Assembly (NCBI GenBank): GCA_950106755.1
Contig: OX467082.1
Span: forward strand, 48,936,588-49,000,587
Reading direction: 5' to 3'
Length of the DNA stretch: 64,000 bases
Source: Climacium dendroides
Lineage: Eukaryota; Streptophyta; Bryopsida; Hypnales; Climaciaceae
A program made the translations under genes and the position numbers. The notes under the pieces are model-generated. The model was not told where the DNA came from and did not search any database. It saw only the letters and a program-made list of their open reading frames with translations. Positions 47,598 to 60,365 of this stretch are shown in pieces (position 1 is the stretch's first letter; each line of letters opens with the position of its first letter).

Positions 47598-50500
47598 TGT
47601 GGGAGCATGGGAATCTAGTCTTTAGGTTTAGAAGGGAAATAAGGAGAATAGAGCTCCTTACTCCCTATTTTTTTTTCGTTTTTCTTTAGAAAAGTAGACC
47701 GTAAGTAGTTAGGAACCGGATACCGGAATAGGGTTACTTTAGAATAGATAATAGTGTTAACAAAAGTAACCAAAAACCGGAAACCAAAAACTCGAAAACG
47801 GCATAGTTAGGTCAAGAGTAGGTAAGAGTGAGTTTTATCAAAAACCGGAAACCGGAAGAAAATAAAGGACCAAAGACCGGAAACGGATGGCAAGCAATCT
47901 AGGTATAACGGGTGCCTACCTAGTTCTAGACCACACTCAAGAGCAGGTCTATTTTTCGATAAACAATCATCTGTAACGGTCCCAGATGAATGAAGCCCTA
48001 GAAAGTTAAAATAGAAAGGGTAGGTGGCTGAGTCCTCCTTTTTCTGGGAAACTGCCTTAAGAAGAGACTAGTGAAGAGCATCCGCAGTGTCTTTATAGGT
48101 CAGCCGAAGGAAGAGTTACGGGCTCATATATTCTAGTTTATAGTCCAGATTAAGGAAAGACGGGTCTTAAGAGGAGAGTTCACTTAGAAGTTCACTTAGA
48201 AGTTCACGCATGAGTGTAGAATTAGAAGTGTATTGTTGAATCGACTCTTGAGGAGGAGCCTTGAGCGGAGTGAGAAGATTAGAGCGCTAGTGATTGTGAG
48301 ACTCCAAAGAGTGATTCCGGTCACTGAGAAGTTTAGAGGAAGTAGTCCACAATGGTGAGAGAAGAGGTAGTTGTGTCCTTACGCATGGTGAAGCCAATGG
48401 TACCAACTAATCCAAAAGAGAAGGCGGAGTTAGAAGAGGACCTCCGACAGATGGGGTATGAAGGCTTTTTAGCCTGGCCGTGGAATTTGAAGGATGAGGA
48501 GATTGTGAGGGAGGTCATCGGCGCACCATTGAGGAAATGGAAGGGGGCGTCAAGGAGCCGACCCAAGGACTGGACTCCAGCACTATGGCGGGAGACGTAC
48601 GATTTCAAGAAGATGGACAAAGGACCGGTTTCGTGGACGGACCGTTTTTTTGTGGGTAACTTCCAGAATCCTCCAACAAAGAAGGATGGTTTCCATGTAG
48701 CAGAATGCATAAATGTTAGGGAGAAACGATTAATGAAGTATCTAGCAGCCATCTTTAGTCCAGAGCGGCCAAACAGGATTACGGTCACCTTGGCGAACAC
48801 TATTTTTGGTGCACTATCGGGTGACCGGAAAGTAGATTGGGGAGTAGCGATGAGAGATCAAATAAAGAGATTGGTAGGAGGCATAGGGAAGTCTAAACTT
48901 TCCCCTATAACCCCTTTTCTCTATCACTTGTACCAAGCACATGGTTGGCTTACGAATAGAGAGTTAGATTCATACGATACAACCAAAGCCATGTCAGAAT
49001 TCGAAATAGAAGACCCGGATGAGGAAGCCGAGCAGGAAGAGGAAGATTCAAAGGTAGATACTATACCGGTCGAGGAAGCTAAGTCACAGTGGAGGAGGCA
49101 GGACCGGAAGGACAAAGACCCAGAAATAGGAGAGGGTAGTAAGGGTGTCGATCCGGTCTGGAATCAGGATCCCCTGGGTCGGATTGTGAAGGAACTCAGT
49201 GAGTTCCAGGTCCAGTACGGGAAGAATCAAGAAACCATTCAAGAACTATGCTAGTTGTTGAAGATCAGTCAACCACAACAACTTGTTTCCCAACTGGACC
49301 GGAAGATGAAAGAGGCGGTGAAGAGAGAGCAAAGCAAAGCCACGCGTAAGGTGGACCAGCTAACAAAGGAGCTGGAGGAGAAGAGAGAAGAACTAGACCA
49401 ACAGAAGAGGTTCACCAAAACAGCCTTGGAGAATCTTCAGGCGATCCGGGAGTTCATCGGCAATTCGGGAGTTCATCGGCAATCCGGGCGAAGTAATCAA
49501 CAAAGCAATGCTGTTTGACAAAAAGGTGATGGAGACCGGAAAGCAGATTCCAGCCAATCTAATGATGGCCCTAGTGTCCTACCATCGCAAGATGGAGGCA
49601 ATAGTAGAGCCACTACGCGAGGTGATGAAGGAGGTAGAAGAACGAAGAGAGCGGGAGTAGGAACCGGAAACGGACACGGAACTCGCACCCGCACCCTTTC
49701 CGGTACCCGCAGAAGAAGTTCAGGCGAAGGACAAGGTGGAGGATGTACCAAGCTCTTCCATCCGATCGGAGCCTAAGGGAGAAATGACTTCCCTACTGGG
49801 GGAAGTAACGGACATTGCTCTCAATGCAGCAGAAGCAGTGAAGGCTGTTGAGGAAGAAAAGACCAGAGAAGTGGAGACAGCAGGCAAGGCGAAGGAAACA
49901 TCGGAGGAGGTAAAGGCTGCAAATGAAGAAAAGATGAGATCTAGACTGGAACCGTCCAAGAAGAAGAACGTGCCCAAACCAGGACTGAGCAACAAGTTTA
50001 TTGACCTAAGTGAATTATCTCCAGTTTCTCCAACTCCTCCTGCAAAGACAAAAAAGGTATTTCCTTCCACCCCACTCAACTTAGCTTTGGGAAGCAAAAC
50101 TGGGTCAAGGGAGGAAAGAAAGACCAGATCATAGGGGCAAGGATCCGGGAAGGGTAGAACGATTGAGGAAACTACTTCTCAAAGTGTTAAGGCCAATGTT
50201 CCGCCCACACCAACAACGCAGAAGAAGAAGCCTCCAATTATGTCAACACAGAAGAAGAGGCCGATTCCAGAGGACGATGACGAGGAGGAAGAAGAAGAAG
50301 AAGAGGACGAGGATGAAGAATCCGGGACTGAAGAAGACTTGGAGCCGTATTCTGACCCGGATCAAGCACTGGCAGAGACTCGGGCAACTAAGGCTGTAGC
50401 ATCCAAGAAGAAGAAGCTTGCCGCCCGAGGTAAGGTTGCTAGGGACAGAAGACCGGAACCGGAAAGAAGCCGGCCGCAAAGAAGTTAAGAACTTAGGAAG

Positions 50501-51923
50501 TTACGTAGGGTAAATTTTTGAGGATAGGATGGTGAAAGCTTGAAAATTAGGGATAGTTGTGCATAATTAGAAAATGTACTTTTTGAATGACACGGCCACT
50601 AGCAGTTGGAAAGTGACCGGGTCCGTAATTATAGGATCTGAGATCCACTTTTAGCGGAAGTAGTGGGAGTTTGAGTGAAAGTCAACAAGGCTAGAAAATA
50701 GTAAGGGAATGAAATGTATTTGGCCTTGATTGGCTGGAGGATTACTTTTACATTAGGATTTTGAGGGAGTAGTTTAGTATTTAAATGTGGGACTTATTTG
50801 GTCCCGGTGTGCATCTTTATCTTATTTTCTTATATTCATGAATACTTGGGAGTTCGCTCTTGGCGTGATTGAAACAAATCATAGTTGTGTGTACTTGACA
50901 CTTGTCCATGTTTTGGAAGTCCAGGCTGGAAAGTGAGTGTAAGTGGATACAAGGTGTGCCCGGATGCTGAGTTTATCCGGTCCAGTATTAGGTTAGTGTG
51001 TGGGCAGAGGCAGAAGGGATCTCTAGTGTGGACTAGGAATGGACTCGGAAGAAGTACGGAGGAGGGGTACTCTCCGGAAGAAGTAAGGGTTAGTACGCCT
51101 CCACAGCGCTCATTTCCCCTCTTCGATCCCCGCTAGTTCAGACCGGATTTAGGACTAACTCAGTAGGCTGTCGTTGTAGCATTGGTTAGGAGGAATTAGA
51201 TCGGCTTGCGTGACCTGCTGGACACAATTGTGTTTCCTTTCCAGTTGTGAGGACAGTCTGTTACTCATTTGTAGGATTTGAAAGTTTATTTTTGAAAGTT
51301 TGATCACATAGTGAAACTTCTAACACTTTAAAATCGGAGGGTAGGAGTTAAGTTTCCTTCCTGAATCCCAATTAGTAGATCCCTCTTCAATCAGAGGTTA
51401 AACTCGACATGGTTACGAGTAGAGATTTGGACCGGATGTGAATACTAGAGGTTAAGGTTAGATCTGTGAAAACGCGGATCCCGGTTACAGTCTGTAAAAC
51501 GTAAATACGGGATACTACTTGAGGTATGTGAATAGAAATGTTGGAAGAGTTACGGGGTAGTGTAAAGATGTGGGGTAGGAAACCAATTAGTTAGAGAGTC
51601 TGTGTGATTAACAAGTGGGTGTTAAACCGGATTAGATCCGGTCAGTGTTGTTAGATCGGGAAGATCCGGTCTAACGTGTATTAGTAATTATTGGAACGGA
51701 GGGATCCAGTCGGGTTTGTCCAAGAAAACAACGAGACCAAGTAGATTTCTGGTCTATTGTTTTGCTTGGGGTTTTGTGTTTTGTGACCATCACTCTACCA
51801 TTTTCCGGTAATTGTAAACCTAGGAATTTGATCTTCGTGGGAACGATACTCGAGTCACTTTAAGGCCTCTTTTAAAAAATATTGGACCTTAGAGAAGGAT
51901 TTTTGCTTTCATGTGCTACGACA
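47598..51923 (+). mobile_element. LTR copy F, full length
   Basis: 4326 bp, starting TGTGGGAGCATGG and ending GTGCTACGACA. It is collinear with I and, apart from a deletion, with H. The flanks ctggt and ccggg do not form a clear duplication. The left flank is gypsy pol and the right flank is the DUF7869-type gene. It carries one gag-like gene (48352-50486) and has TATTTAAA near 50780, about 1.15 kb before its end. Confidence 0.85.
48352..50486 (+). pseudogene. LTR-encoded gag-like gene, copy F
   Basis: Starts MVREEVVVSLRMVKPMVP at 48352. The N-terminal half is open to a TAG at 49252-49254, where I has CAG. A coiled coil follows (KREQSKATRKVDQLTKELEE), then a frameshift near 49465 caused by a 19-bp tandem duplication around 'gggagttcatcggcaat'. 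After the TAG near 49657, which I shares, come the acidic region, another TAG at 50132-50134 (CAG in H and I), a Glu run and the basic tail. The full protein would have been about 700 residues. It has conserved PWNLKD and TVTLANTIFGALSGDRKVDW blocks, and no enzyme motif. Confidence 0.7.
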
Positions 51924-53508
51924 CCGGGCCACAGAACGGATAGGGTTCAACTTCATCCTCCAGAGTGATGTCCTCTGGATTATTGCTATCTAGTTCGTTA
52001 TTGGCAAAGACTGGAATATGATCTCGTTTCCAGTCCAAGATTGGCCAGAATCCCTCTTGTAATCGTGAAGGAGAAGCGGATAGCGGTTGATTAATCTCTG
52101 CAAGGATTCTCGTCCAGTACGCCACAATCCCGGACATTTCATCGGCGTACCTTTTGTTCCGTGCCATTCCAGACTTCCAATGCTCGATGAACTTGGCAAT
52201 TCCATTTTTAATGAAGGTTTGCTTCTCAAGACATTCACTGGCCCTTGCGACTTCCTTCTCAACATTCAACCTCCTTGCATTGACCTCAACATTTCTCCAC
52301 AAGGGCTTGAAAGAAACCGGATTAGGTACTCCAGTTGGAATTCTGGGATTGCCTTCAGCATCTACCGTCCACATTTTGACGGCATTCCCTGGAGGAAGCC
52401 ATGATGAATCAGTTGCTTGCTTCTTATATCTCATGACCGGCCACCCTCGATCTAGACCGTCTTCTTCAACGTAAAATTTGAAGAGATGCTTATCCCCAAG
52501 TCTGATAATTTTGTTCACTCCATCGTGGTGGAAGTCATGAACGAATGATTTGAAATCTGCAACCTCTTGGACAAACTCTGGAATGAAGGCCACTGTCTTT
52601 TGAGAGTCCATAAACGCCTTCATGAGATAAGCTAGGACGTAGATGTTCTTCCTCTTGATCAGTTTGGAGAAGTAGCTGAAGTGCGCGTCTATGTCCTCGT
52701 GGGTATGACCCACAATGAGAAAGCCCACTGTCACCTCCTTGAAGATCTGTCGAGCAGTCAGCAATGAACAGAAGGCCATAAGAAATCTGTTCTTGTTGTC
52801 TTTGGTTGAGTTATCAAGTTGTAAAAAGAGCTTCTTAGGAAGCGGAACACTTGGTCGTCCAGGACTAGCAATGGGCGTACTGTCCTCAGTGCGCGCTTGT
52901 GGAATAGAAGATGAACATCTTGACTTCCCGTGGAGTAAAGCCTCGAAGAAACTGTTCACAGGAGGAGTTGCAAATAATACTTTGGACTCCCGAACAGGTG
53001 GCCTCTCCAATGCACGCAAGACACGACATATGGATGATATAGTGAAATTAGAGTCGCCTGGCCAGAGTGAAGTGGAGTAATGTGCATATGCCCCATCACC
53101 ATGGCCGTCGGTGAGCATGCCTGTACATGAAACTGGAATTTGCCCAAGACCAGCGGTTGCCTTCGTGCTTCTCTGCATTTGAGGGACAGTAGTCTTTGTC
53201 GTGTCCATCTTATCATGGATGATGCAAAGAAACTCCAATGGATTCTGAACAGACTGCGCGCTCCAGCTAGAATAGATATTTCAACAAGCTTTCTGATAAT
53301 TAAGGTGCCAATTTCTGTCATCTACTAATGATTGCCACTTGTCACAACCTTTGGGATATTTTTTGATGAACTCCACAAGAAAGTCACATTCAGTGCATTT
53401 CGAGAAATTGCTGCCCACGGCCTTCACCTCTACATTCTTGAAGTGTGATTTACGAAGCCGACTAATGGCAGACTGCGAAATAGGCTTGAGATTGCAATTT
53501 TTGTTTAC
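51924..53508 (-). pseudogene. C-terminal exon of a DUF7869-type gene
   Basis: The exon begins after an acag acceptor at 53508 with VNKNCNLKPIS...KCTECDFL. It then carries the family block LFLQLDNSTKDNKNRFLMAF ... GFLIVGHTHEDIDAHFSYFSKL, which I recognise as DUF7869. An in-frame TGA at 53281-53283 interrupts it between the Cys motif and the main domain. LTR copy F cuts off the 3' end after EVEPYPFCGP. DUF7869 proteins are widespread, often multicopy and uncharacterised, and some may belong to mobile elements (inference). The 5' exon is at 62304-63308. Confidence 0.75.
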
Positions 53509-54794
53509 CTGTTCACCATAAGGAAAATAAAAGCATCAAATGTGGAGTATCAAAATTGAGCGGTTCACTATCTACATTTATCTATTAGTGTCGCAGTACA
53601 AAGTAAGTAAATTCCCTGTTATACTCCCGAAAACTCCTTTAAAGTATAATTAAGTGACTCTAAAGATCAAACCCACGAGATCTTGTGAAGTATTTGGCTT
53701 CATTACACGATTTAGGATGAGTTAGCTTATAAACCCAACTTCCGGTTTCAGGTCAATTACCGGAAAAAACTATAATATCCGGAAAATGGAGAATTAGCTT
53801 TCCACCACTATTCCGATTCTACCAATTATCCGGTCTAGTCAACAATCACAACCCCAGGAGGCTGTAATCTCCGATCCTGGTTACTCTTATAGACCAATCC
53901 GTTCCAATCTAACGGTACTCTTCTTGATACTACCCGGTTTAATTTATCCTCTGTTTTACCATCAGAGTGTTCGCCCTTTGGTTTTCAGAGTGGTAGGCCC
54001 ACCACTCCTTCCGTAACTTATAGTGGCTGAAGACCCACTATCCTATCTTCTAATCTTCTACTTACTATGGATCCGGTTTGGTCTTTCACAACAATCTGGG
54101 TATTAATCCGAACTGTAGGTTATACAAAGACCCCCCGTACGATCCTCTGATACTACAACGGCCTTGGGCACCCTCTCCTATCCGTGCGAAGTTAGGTGGT
54201 TACAAGTGAATCCGTCCATTCCAACACTTACTAGAACTATTCCGCTTACCAAATATGGCAGCAAGACCTCACAGAAGATCGGACACTCAATCGGATTTTC
54301 CACCCAGGAATTCTAGCACAAGTAAGGAATCCCTCCCTATCCACCTAGCCTAACAACGGTTTTCTCACCCGGAATCTCAATCTCTAGACACGTTGAGGAA
54401 TTGAAGCGCACTCCCAACTCTTTTAATACCTACTCACATACACTGAAACTTGAAGAATAAAATACACCAAGGGGAGAAAATGTCAACTCTTAGCTCCCCT
54501 CTTTGCTCTCCTCACTTCCGGTCATACAATAGGCACACAACTCCCATGGCACATACATACAACAGCAAAGCAAAACGGAGGACACAAAGGAATTTTGCAA
54601 AAGAAGGCTTTTTTTCTTTCTCTCGTCTTCTCAGGGCAGGTTTATATACAAAACCAAAAAAGTGCAAAAAGGCAAAAAGCGTCACGGAATCCAACCGCAT
54701 TTTCCAACTGAACTTCCGATCCTACCTACCTACCTACTACCGGATAGAATCCGGTTCCGATCTAACTCCTCTAATATGTACAAACTTTTACTAT

Positions 54795-55632
54795 CTACAA
54801 TCTTAACCCTAAGGTAGGACTTTTCGGCTCGGCTTCCATCCCCTCGAAGATTTCAGTCAGGTTCCGGTTCCATTCCCCATCCACAAGTTTTGGAACTGGA
54901 TCGGCTTGACCGGAATCAGGTGTGGATTCCAAATCAATGGCGGATTCTGGGGTGTTTGCCGGTTTAGACGCCTGTGCAGTCATCTTGGATCTGGGAGTCT
55001 TTTCCTTCCCCTCTTTAGCAGTTGTCACATTCGAAAACTCTTCTGGTAGGGAGAGCTCCAACAGAGGGACCTCCTTAGCTCCCATCAGCTTCTAGCTGCT
55101 CTCTTCAATCCGGTCCATTGAAATCCGTGCCTCCTTCGCCGCCGTCTCAACCCGCTCCGCGTAGTCCGTGAGAATCCTTACTATCCTAGCACCGGATAGC
55201 TTCTTGTCCTTATGGACTTCGTCATCGAATAGTTTGGCCTTGGTGGCGGCCGCCCCGGATACTTCAAAAATGTCCTTCACTTGGTCTGCTATTCGTCGTA
55301 TTTCTTCTGCTATCTCCCTCGTGGCGACTGCATCCTCCCTCAGGACGAGATTTTCCGCCTTCAAGGTATCCACCTCTGTTTGAAGTCGGATTACTTCTTC
55401 CTCCCGCCTCTGGTACTTGACCGGATCGGTGATACAATCGGCTACCTTCGTTGGTAGCTAGCTGTCTGGCAGCGCATCCACCAATCTTCCGATCACCTGC
55501 AGGGTCAAATGCTTCACCTCCCAATCCGCCCAGACATTGGAAAGAATGCCAATCAAATTATTGAATGGATCCCATGGATCCATTTCTTCCTCCATAACAC
55601 CCTTCTGTTTCTCATCTAGAGTTGACAGGCCA
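54795..55632 (-). pseudogene. C-terminal part of the LTR gag-like gene, copy G
   Basis: After the E insertion the frame continues through STLDEKQKGVMEEEMDPWDP, a TAG at 55458-55460, and a coiled-coil segment (TLKAENLVLREDAVATREIAEE). A further TAG at 55092-55094 sits where K reads ESSQKL. A short acidic end stops at 54795. It is closely related to the K gene from 11380 to 12108. Confidence 0.7.
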
Positions 55633-55889
55633 TGTTGCAACCTAACTTTTTGATTTTTCTCTCTATCGTGTTCTGTAACACGAAATCCGGATTGAGTAGA
55701 CCTGGATTAGCATGGAAGAGGAAAGAAAAGCCAAGGGTTAGAAAGATTAGAAACATAAGCCCTGAATGAATTAGATTAGGGAGCGGAACGGATATCGGAA
55801 ACGCATCCGGTCTAGTCCCCTAATCGGAGGAACGGATCCAGGATTCGCATCCGGTAAATTGGATAAAAGTAATGATGAGGTTTTCGGGG

Positions 55890-55897
55890 TATAAAAG
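55890..55897 (+). promoter_or_regulatory. TATA box upstream of the E gene
   Basis: TATAAAAG lies 258 bp inside E and about 350 bp before the ATG at 56243. The matching element in K lies 286 bp from its start. Confidence 0.55.
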
Positions 55898-56242
55898 AGA
55901 CTATTTTAGGGTTTGTCTGTCATTTGCACCTGGGAGCACCAACGTACTTGGCGCGCTCTCAGTGCTTTGAGTTTGTGTCTGCAAATTGAGTGTGTTTTTG
56001 TGTGAATTGTGCAAAGTCTAAGAGTTGTGAGTGAACGCATTTGTTTTCTTTACACGGGCATAGAGATTAGAACAGAATTGAGTGCGTGAGCGAGGCAGAA
56101 ATTTAGAAAGAGAGAGAGAGAGGGAAAGGGAGCACCGCGGTACTTGTGCATTGAGCGATTTGGCCAAGGTCGAGGGGAATGTGTGAGGAAATGGGACGTG
56201 CGGCTAGGAGAGAAGAGAGGTAGTAATTTAAAAGAGAGACGG

Positions 56243-58003
56243 ATGCCGCAGTTAAAGCGCAGTCGAAATCAGGGACCAACGAGTGCTCAGAGGATAGAAA
56301 TTAGAGTAAGGAAAGTGGATCCTTTAAAGCCCAGTAGTGAGCGAGAGAGAGTTGAATTGATGGAGGACCTCTCCGCCATGGGTTGCACGGGGTTCCTGGG
56401 GAAACCCTAGGGGTTTCGGAACAAGGCAATAGTGAGGGAGCTCATCGAAGGGGCCCCTAACTAGTTCGACAACACTACTCGGCCGGTTCCGCCCATGTGG
56501 ACCAGGGAGATCTAGAGGAAAGTTTACTAGCTGGAGGAAGGGGCCGCGGAACAAGCCAGCTGGAAGGGAGACTATGTGCGTGGGAAGTTCCGGGGAGCAG
56601 CTAACCCAAGGACGGGTACGCAATTGAAGACTGCGTCAATGTGCGGCACAGGCGACTACTGGAGTTCCTGGTCCCAATTCTACATCCGGAAAAACCTACC
56701 CGGGTGACTTCCACGCTCGGAAACGTGATCTTTGGAGCCCTGAGCGGAGAGAAGCGGATGGATTGGGCGGCATTCATTCAAACGATGGTGAATGTCTTAG
56801 TTTCAAATGTGGGAAAGAGTAGGGCTACTTTGGTAAGCCCCTACCTTTTCTACCTATACAAGAATCAGAGTCTCCTGACATCGGAGGAGAACAAGGAGTG
56901 GAGGGCGCAGATGGCTCTCCGGACGTGTGGAGGATCGGATGAAGAATCTGAGACGGAACCGGATAGCCCGGAACCGGAGGAGAAGGGTGAGAACCCTAAG
57001 AAGAGGAATTGGGAAGAAGAGGAAGAAGAGGAAGAGGACATTCCTCTCCACCGAAAGATGAAGAGGACGCCCAGTCTGAGGGGATCCCCTTCAGGGCTTC
57101 AGAAGGATAAGGGACCGGAACTAGTAGAGCCGGTCATCCCGAAGAAGCAGGAGCCGGTGGAAGCGGTCAGACCGAAACCCGTTCCATTGTCCCAGTTGAT
57201 GGACTTGACGGGTCCATACAACGACCTAATCCGGATTTTTAGTGCAGTGAGAGCGGATTGGGAAGTGAAGACCACGACGTTGCGTGAGGTGGCAGAATTG
57301 GTAGGAAGCACTCCGACCAGTTCCCTACCGGAAGCCGTGGCGAACTGCATCAGCAATCCGGATGAAGTGAAGGAGTTGGTGGATAGATTGCTGAAGTAGA
57401 ATATCAACTAGCGGGAGACAAACGAGCAGGTGGTCCGGTTGCGAGGAGAAATCCAAAGCTCCTGGAAATACTTGGATGCTAGTCTCGACCAAGTGAAGGC
57501 CGCAATGTCTTGTAGGAAGAGACCCGGACTGCAATCAACCGGATGACGACAGTAGTAGGGGCATCCGGTGAGGTAATGGCGAAGGCCAAATTGTTTGATG
57601 AGGGGATACATAAGGATCCGAAACCTTCGGGTACCCGTATCGCTCGCATCTTGGCTGACTTCACCGGAGAATTAGAAGAGGCGATGAAGGAATTCCGGAA
57701 GGACGCAAAGGGATTAGAGGATACCATCCGGAAATTCCAGAGCGGGTTAGTCTCTTTATCCGGGATTTTGATCTCGGATGAGTTTGATGAGGTAGAGATA
57801 TTGGAGGGGAAGTTCGAAACTCCAATATCGAAGGAGAAGGAGGCCGAAAGGACTTCCACTTCAAAAGCCCCACGGACGAGGACAGGGGTAACTTCTCTTG
57901 TAGAACCGGAGCGAATTCCGGAAGGGGGAGATAAGAGTAGAAATTTGAGTGAGCTCTCCCCCATAGCTACTCCAGATAGTGGTGGACCCCCTCAGGAGGG
58001 ATA
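56243..58003 (+). pseudogene. LTR-encoded gag-like gene, copy E
   Basis: Starts MPQLKRSRNQGP, like K. Several TAG codons fall where K has Trp or Gln, as in GKP(TAG)GF at 56408 and N(TAG)FDNT near 56462. A frameshift occurs near 56600. A good open stretch follows from 56641 to 57399: HPEKPTRVTSTLGNVIFGALSG, an acidic Glu run and SLPEAVANCISNPDEV. After further stops, a coiled-coil and C-terminal half is open at 57543-58004. The gene organisation matches K and G. No catalytic motif is seen. Confidence 0.65.
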
Positions 58004-58136
58004 GGTAATTAGAAATTAGAGAGTAGGAAATTTTATTAGACCGGACCTCGTTCCGGAAAGTTAGGAAAAGTTCAGATCCGAAAATCTTGGTCGGATCAGT
58101 GCCGGATTTCCGAGGAGACCTTTTTGTAAAATTTTG

Positions 58137-58143
58137 TATATAA
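58137..58143 (+). promoter_or_regulatory. second TATA box in E
   Basis: TATATAA lies downstream of the E gene, about 1040 bp from the 3' end when E' is removed. It has the same position as in K and G. Confidence 0.55.
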
Positions 58144-58701
58144 TTCAAGTCTCAAGACTGAGATTGGGAGTTTTTCCTTCTTGCATATGCTGTCTCTTGT
58201 GTATTGTCTATTGTTTTCCTTGTCTTCCCAAAGATTGGCCGGATAAGGGAGGGAGAGATTGAATATAGATGAGCAGCGTGTGAGAAGATCTTCTCCCTTT
58301 GTTGTCTTCTTGTGATTGCAGGTGCATGTCAATAGGTTGTAAGTGTTGTAAGTGAGTCAAGACACCTCAGTAGGTTTAGAGTTTATAATTCCGGGTGAGA
58401 TAACCAGTGCTAGGCTAGGCAGTAAGAGAAAGGACCCTCAAACTGTGCTAGAGCTGCTAGATGGAATGTCTGGATTAGCCTCTGAACACCTGAGAGGTCT
58501 CACCATCTGAAGAAGTAAACGGAAGAACGTTAGATTATGCTGGTACGGGCAGACGCACTTATAGCCACCTTAGTTTCGCACGGATTGCAAAAGATAGTAA
58601 GGTCGTTGTAGTAAGTGAGGGTCGTACGGGGGATCTTTGTGTGACCTACAGACTGAGATTACTTCCAGTTTGCTGTGAACGATCAAACCGGATCCTGTTA
58701 G

Positions 58702-60365
58702 TGTCGTAGCACAGGGTAAGTGAAATTCCCTATTATGCTCACAAAAACCTCTTTAAAGCATAATAAAGTGAATCTAAAAATCGAATCCAAAAGACTCTGT
58801 GAAGTGTTTCGTGTTACTAGGTGATTTGAGGAAAGTTTCCTAATTCCATTATTCTTGATTATACCTCTCTCACCTTTTTCCCAAAATACCGGATGATTTC
58901 TTAATATTCCTATAAACTAATCCGGTCTAGACTAACACTGACTTGAATCAAACTTAATTGACAACCTTCAAGAACCAACCCAGAATTCACACTTCCGACC
59001 GGATCTCACACTACTTTAATTGAGGGCTCCCTTTCCTCAACTTCTATTCTGGTCCTGTTTAGCCTCTGTTGGCACTTCAAAGGGATCTATCACTTATTTT
59101 CAGAGAGGTAGACACTCCCCTCTTTCCGGTCTTTATAGTGATGGAAAATTCACTAACCCAATCTATTCTCCTATCTTAACAAGATCCGGTTTGATCTTTC
59201 ACAACAAACTAGAAGTAATCTCAGCCTGTAGGTCCTACAAAGATCCCCTGTACGACCCTCACTTACTACAACGACCTTACTATCTTTTGTAAACCGTACG
59301 AAACTAAGGTGGCTACAAGTGCGTCTGCCCGTACCAGCATAATCTAACGTTCTTCCGTTTACTTCTTCAGATGGTGAGACCTCTCAAGTGTTCAGAGGCT
59401 AATCCAGACATTCCATCTAGCAGCTCTTAGCACAGTTTGAGGATCCTTCCTTTTACTGCCTAACCTAGCACTGGTTATCTCACCCGGAATTATGAACCTT
59501 AAATCTACTGAGGTGTCTTGACTCACTCCCAACACTTACAACCTATTCACATGCACTTACAATCACAAGAAGACAACAAGGGGAGAAGATCCTCTCACAC
59601 TCTGCTCATCTATACTCAATCTCTCCCTTCCTTATCCGGCCAGTCTTTGGGAAGACAAGAAAACAATAGACAATACACAAGAGACAGCATATGCAAGAAG
59701 GAAAAGCTCCCAGTCTCAGTCTTGAGACTCGAATTATATACAGAATTTACAAAAAGGTCTCCCCGGAAATCTGGCACTTATCCGGCCGAGATTTTCGGAT
59801 CTGAACTTTTCCTAACTTTCCGGAATGAGGTCCGGTCTAACAAAATTTCCTATTTTCTAATTTTTAGCTACCTATCCCTCCTGAGGGGGTCCACCACTAT
59901 CTGGAGTAGCTATGGGAGAGAGCTCACTCAAATTTCTACTTTTATCTCCCCCTTCCGGAATTCGCTCCAGTTCTACAGGAGAAGTTATTCTTGTCCTCAT
60001 CCGTAGGGCTTCTGAAGTAGAAGTCCTTTCAGCCTCCTTCTCCTTCGACATTGGAGTTTCAAACTTCCCCTCTAATATCTCTACCTCATCGAACTCATCT
60101 GGGATTGAAATCCCGGATAAAGAGACTAATCCACTCTGGAACTTTCGAATGCTAATTTTGGATCCGTTCCTCCGATTAGGGGTTTAGACCGGATATGTTT
60201 CCGATATCCGTTCCGCTCCTTAATCTGATTCATTCAGGGCTTATGTTTCTAGTCTTCTAACCCTTGGCTTTTCTTTCCTTTTTCATGCTAATCCGGGTCT
60301 ACTCAATCCGGATTTCGTGTTACAGAACACGATAGAAAGAAAAATCAAAAAGTTAGGTTGCAACA
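58702..60365 (-). mobile_element. LTR copy E', an internally deleted E-type unit nested in E
   Basis: 1664 bp, starting (minus) TGTTGCAACC at 60365 and ending GTGCTACGACA at 58702, with a perfect 5-bp duplication GTTAG (58697-58701, 60366-60370). It is the same family as its host E but in opposite orientation. The gene is reduced to its last part: sequence jumps from the 5' leader (about 60160, 'aacggatcc') to the C-terminal coding region. This is the youngest insertion of its nest. Confidence 0.9.

Noticed and set aside
8947..57000. Genetic code change with TAG read as Gln
   Set aside because: TAG also falls at conserved Trp positions in pol, and sister copies have CAG at the same sites. 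Nonsense decay explains both.
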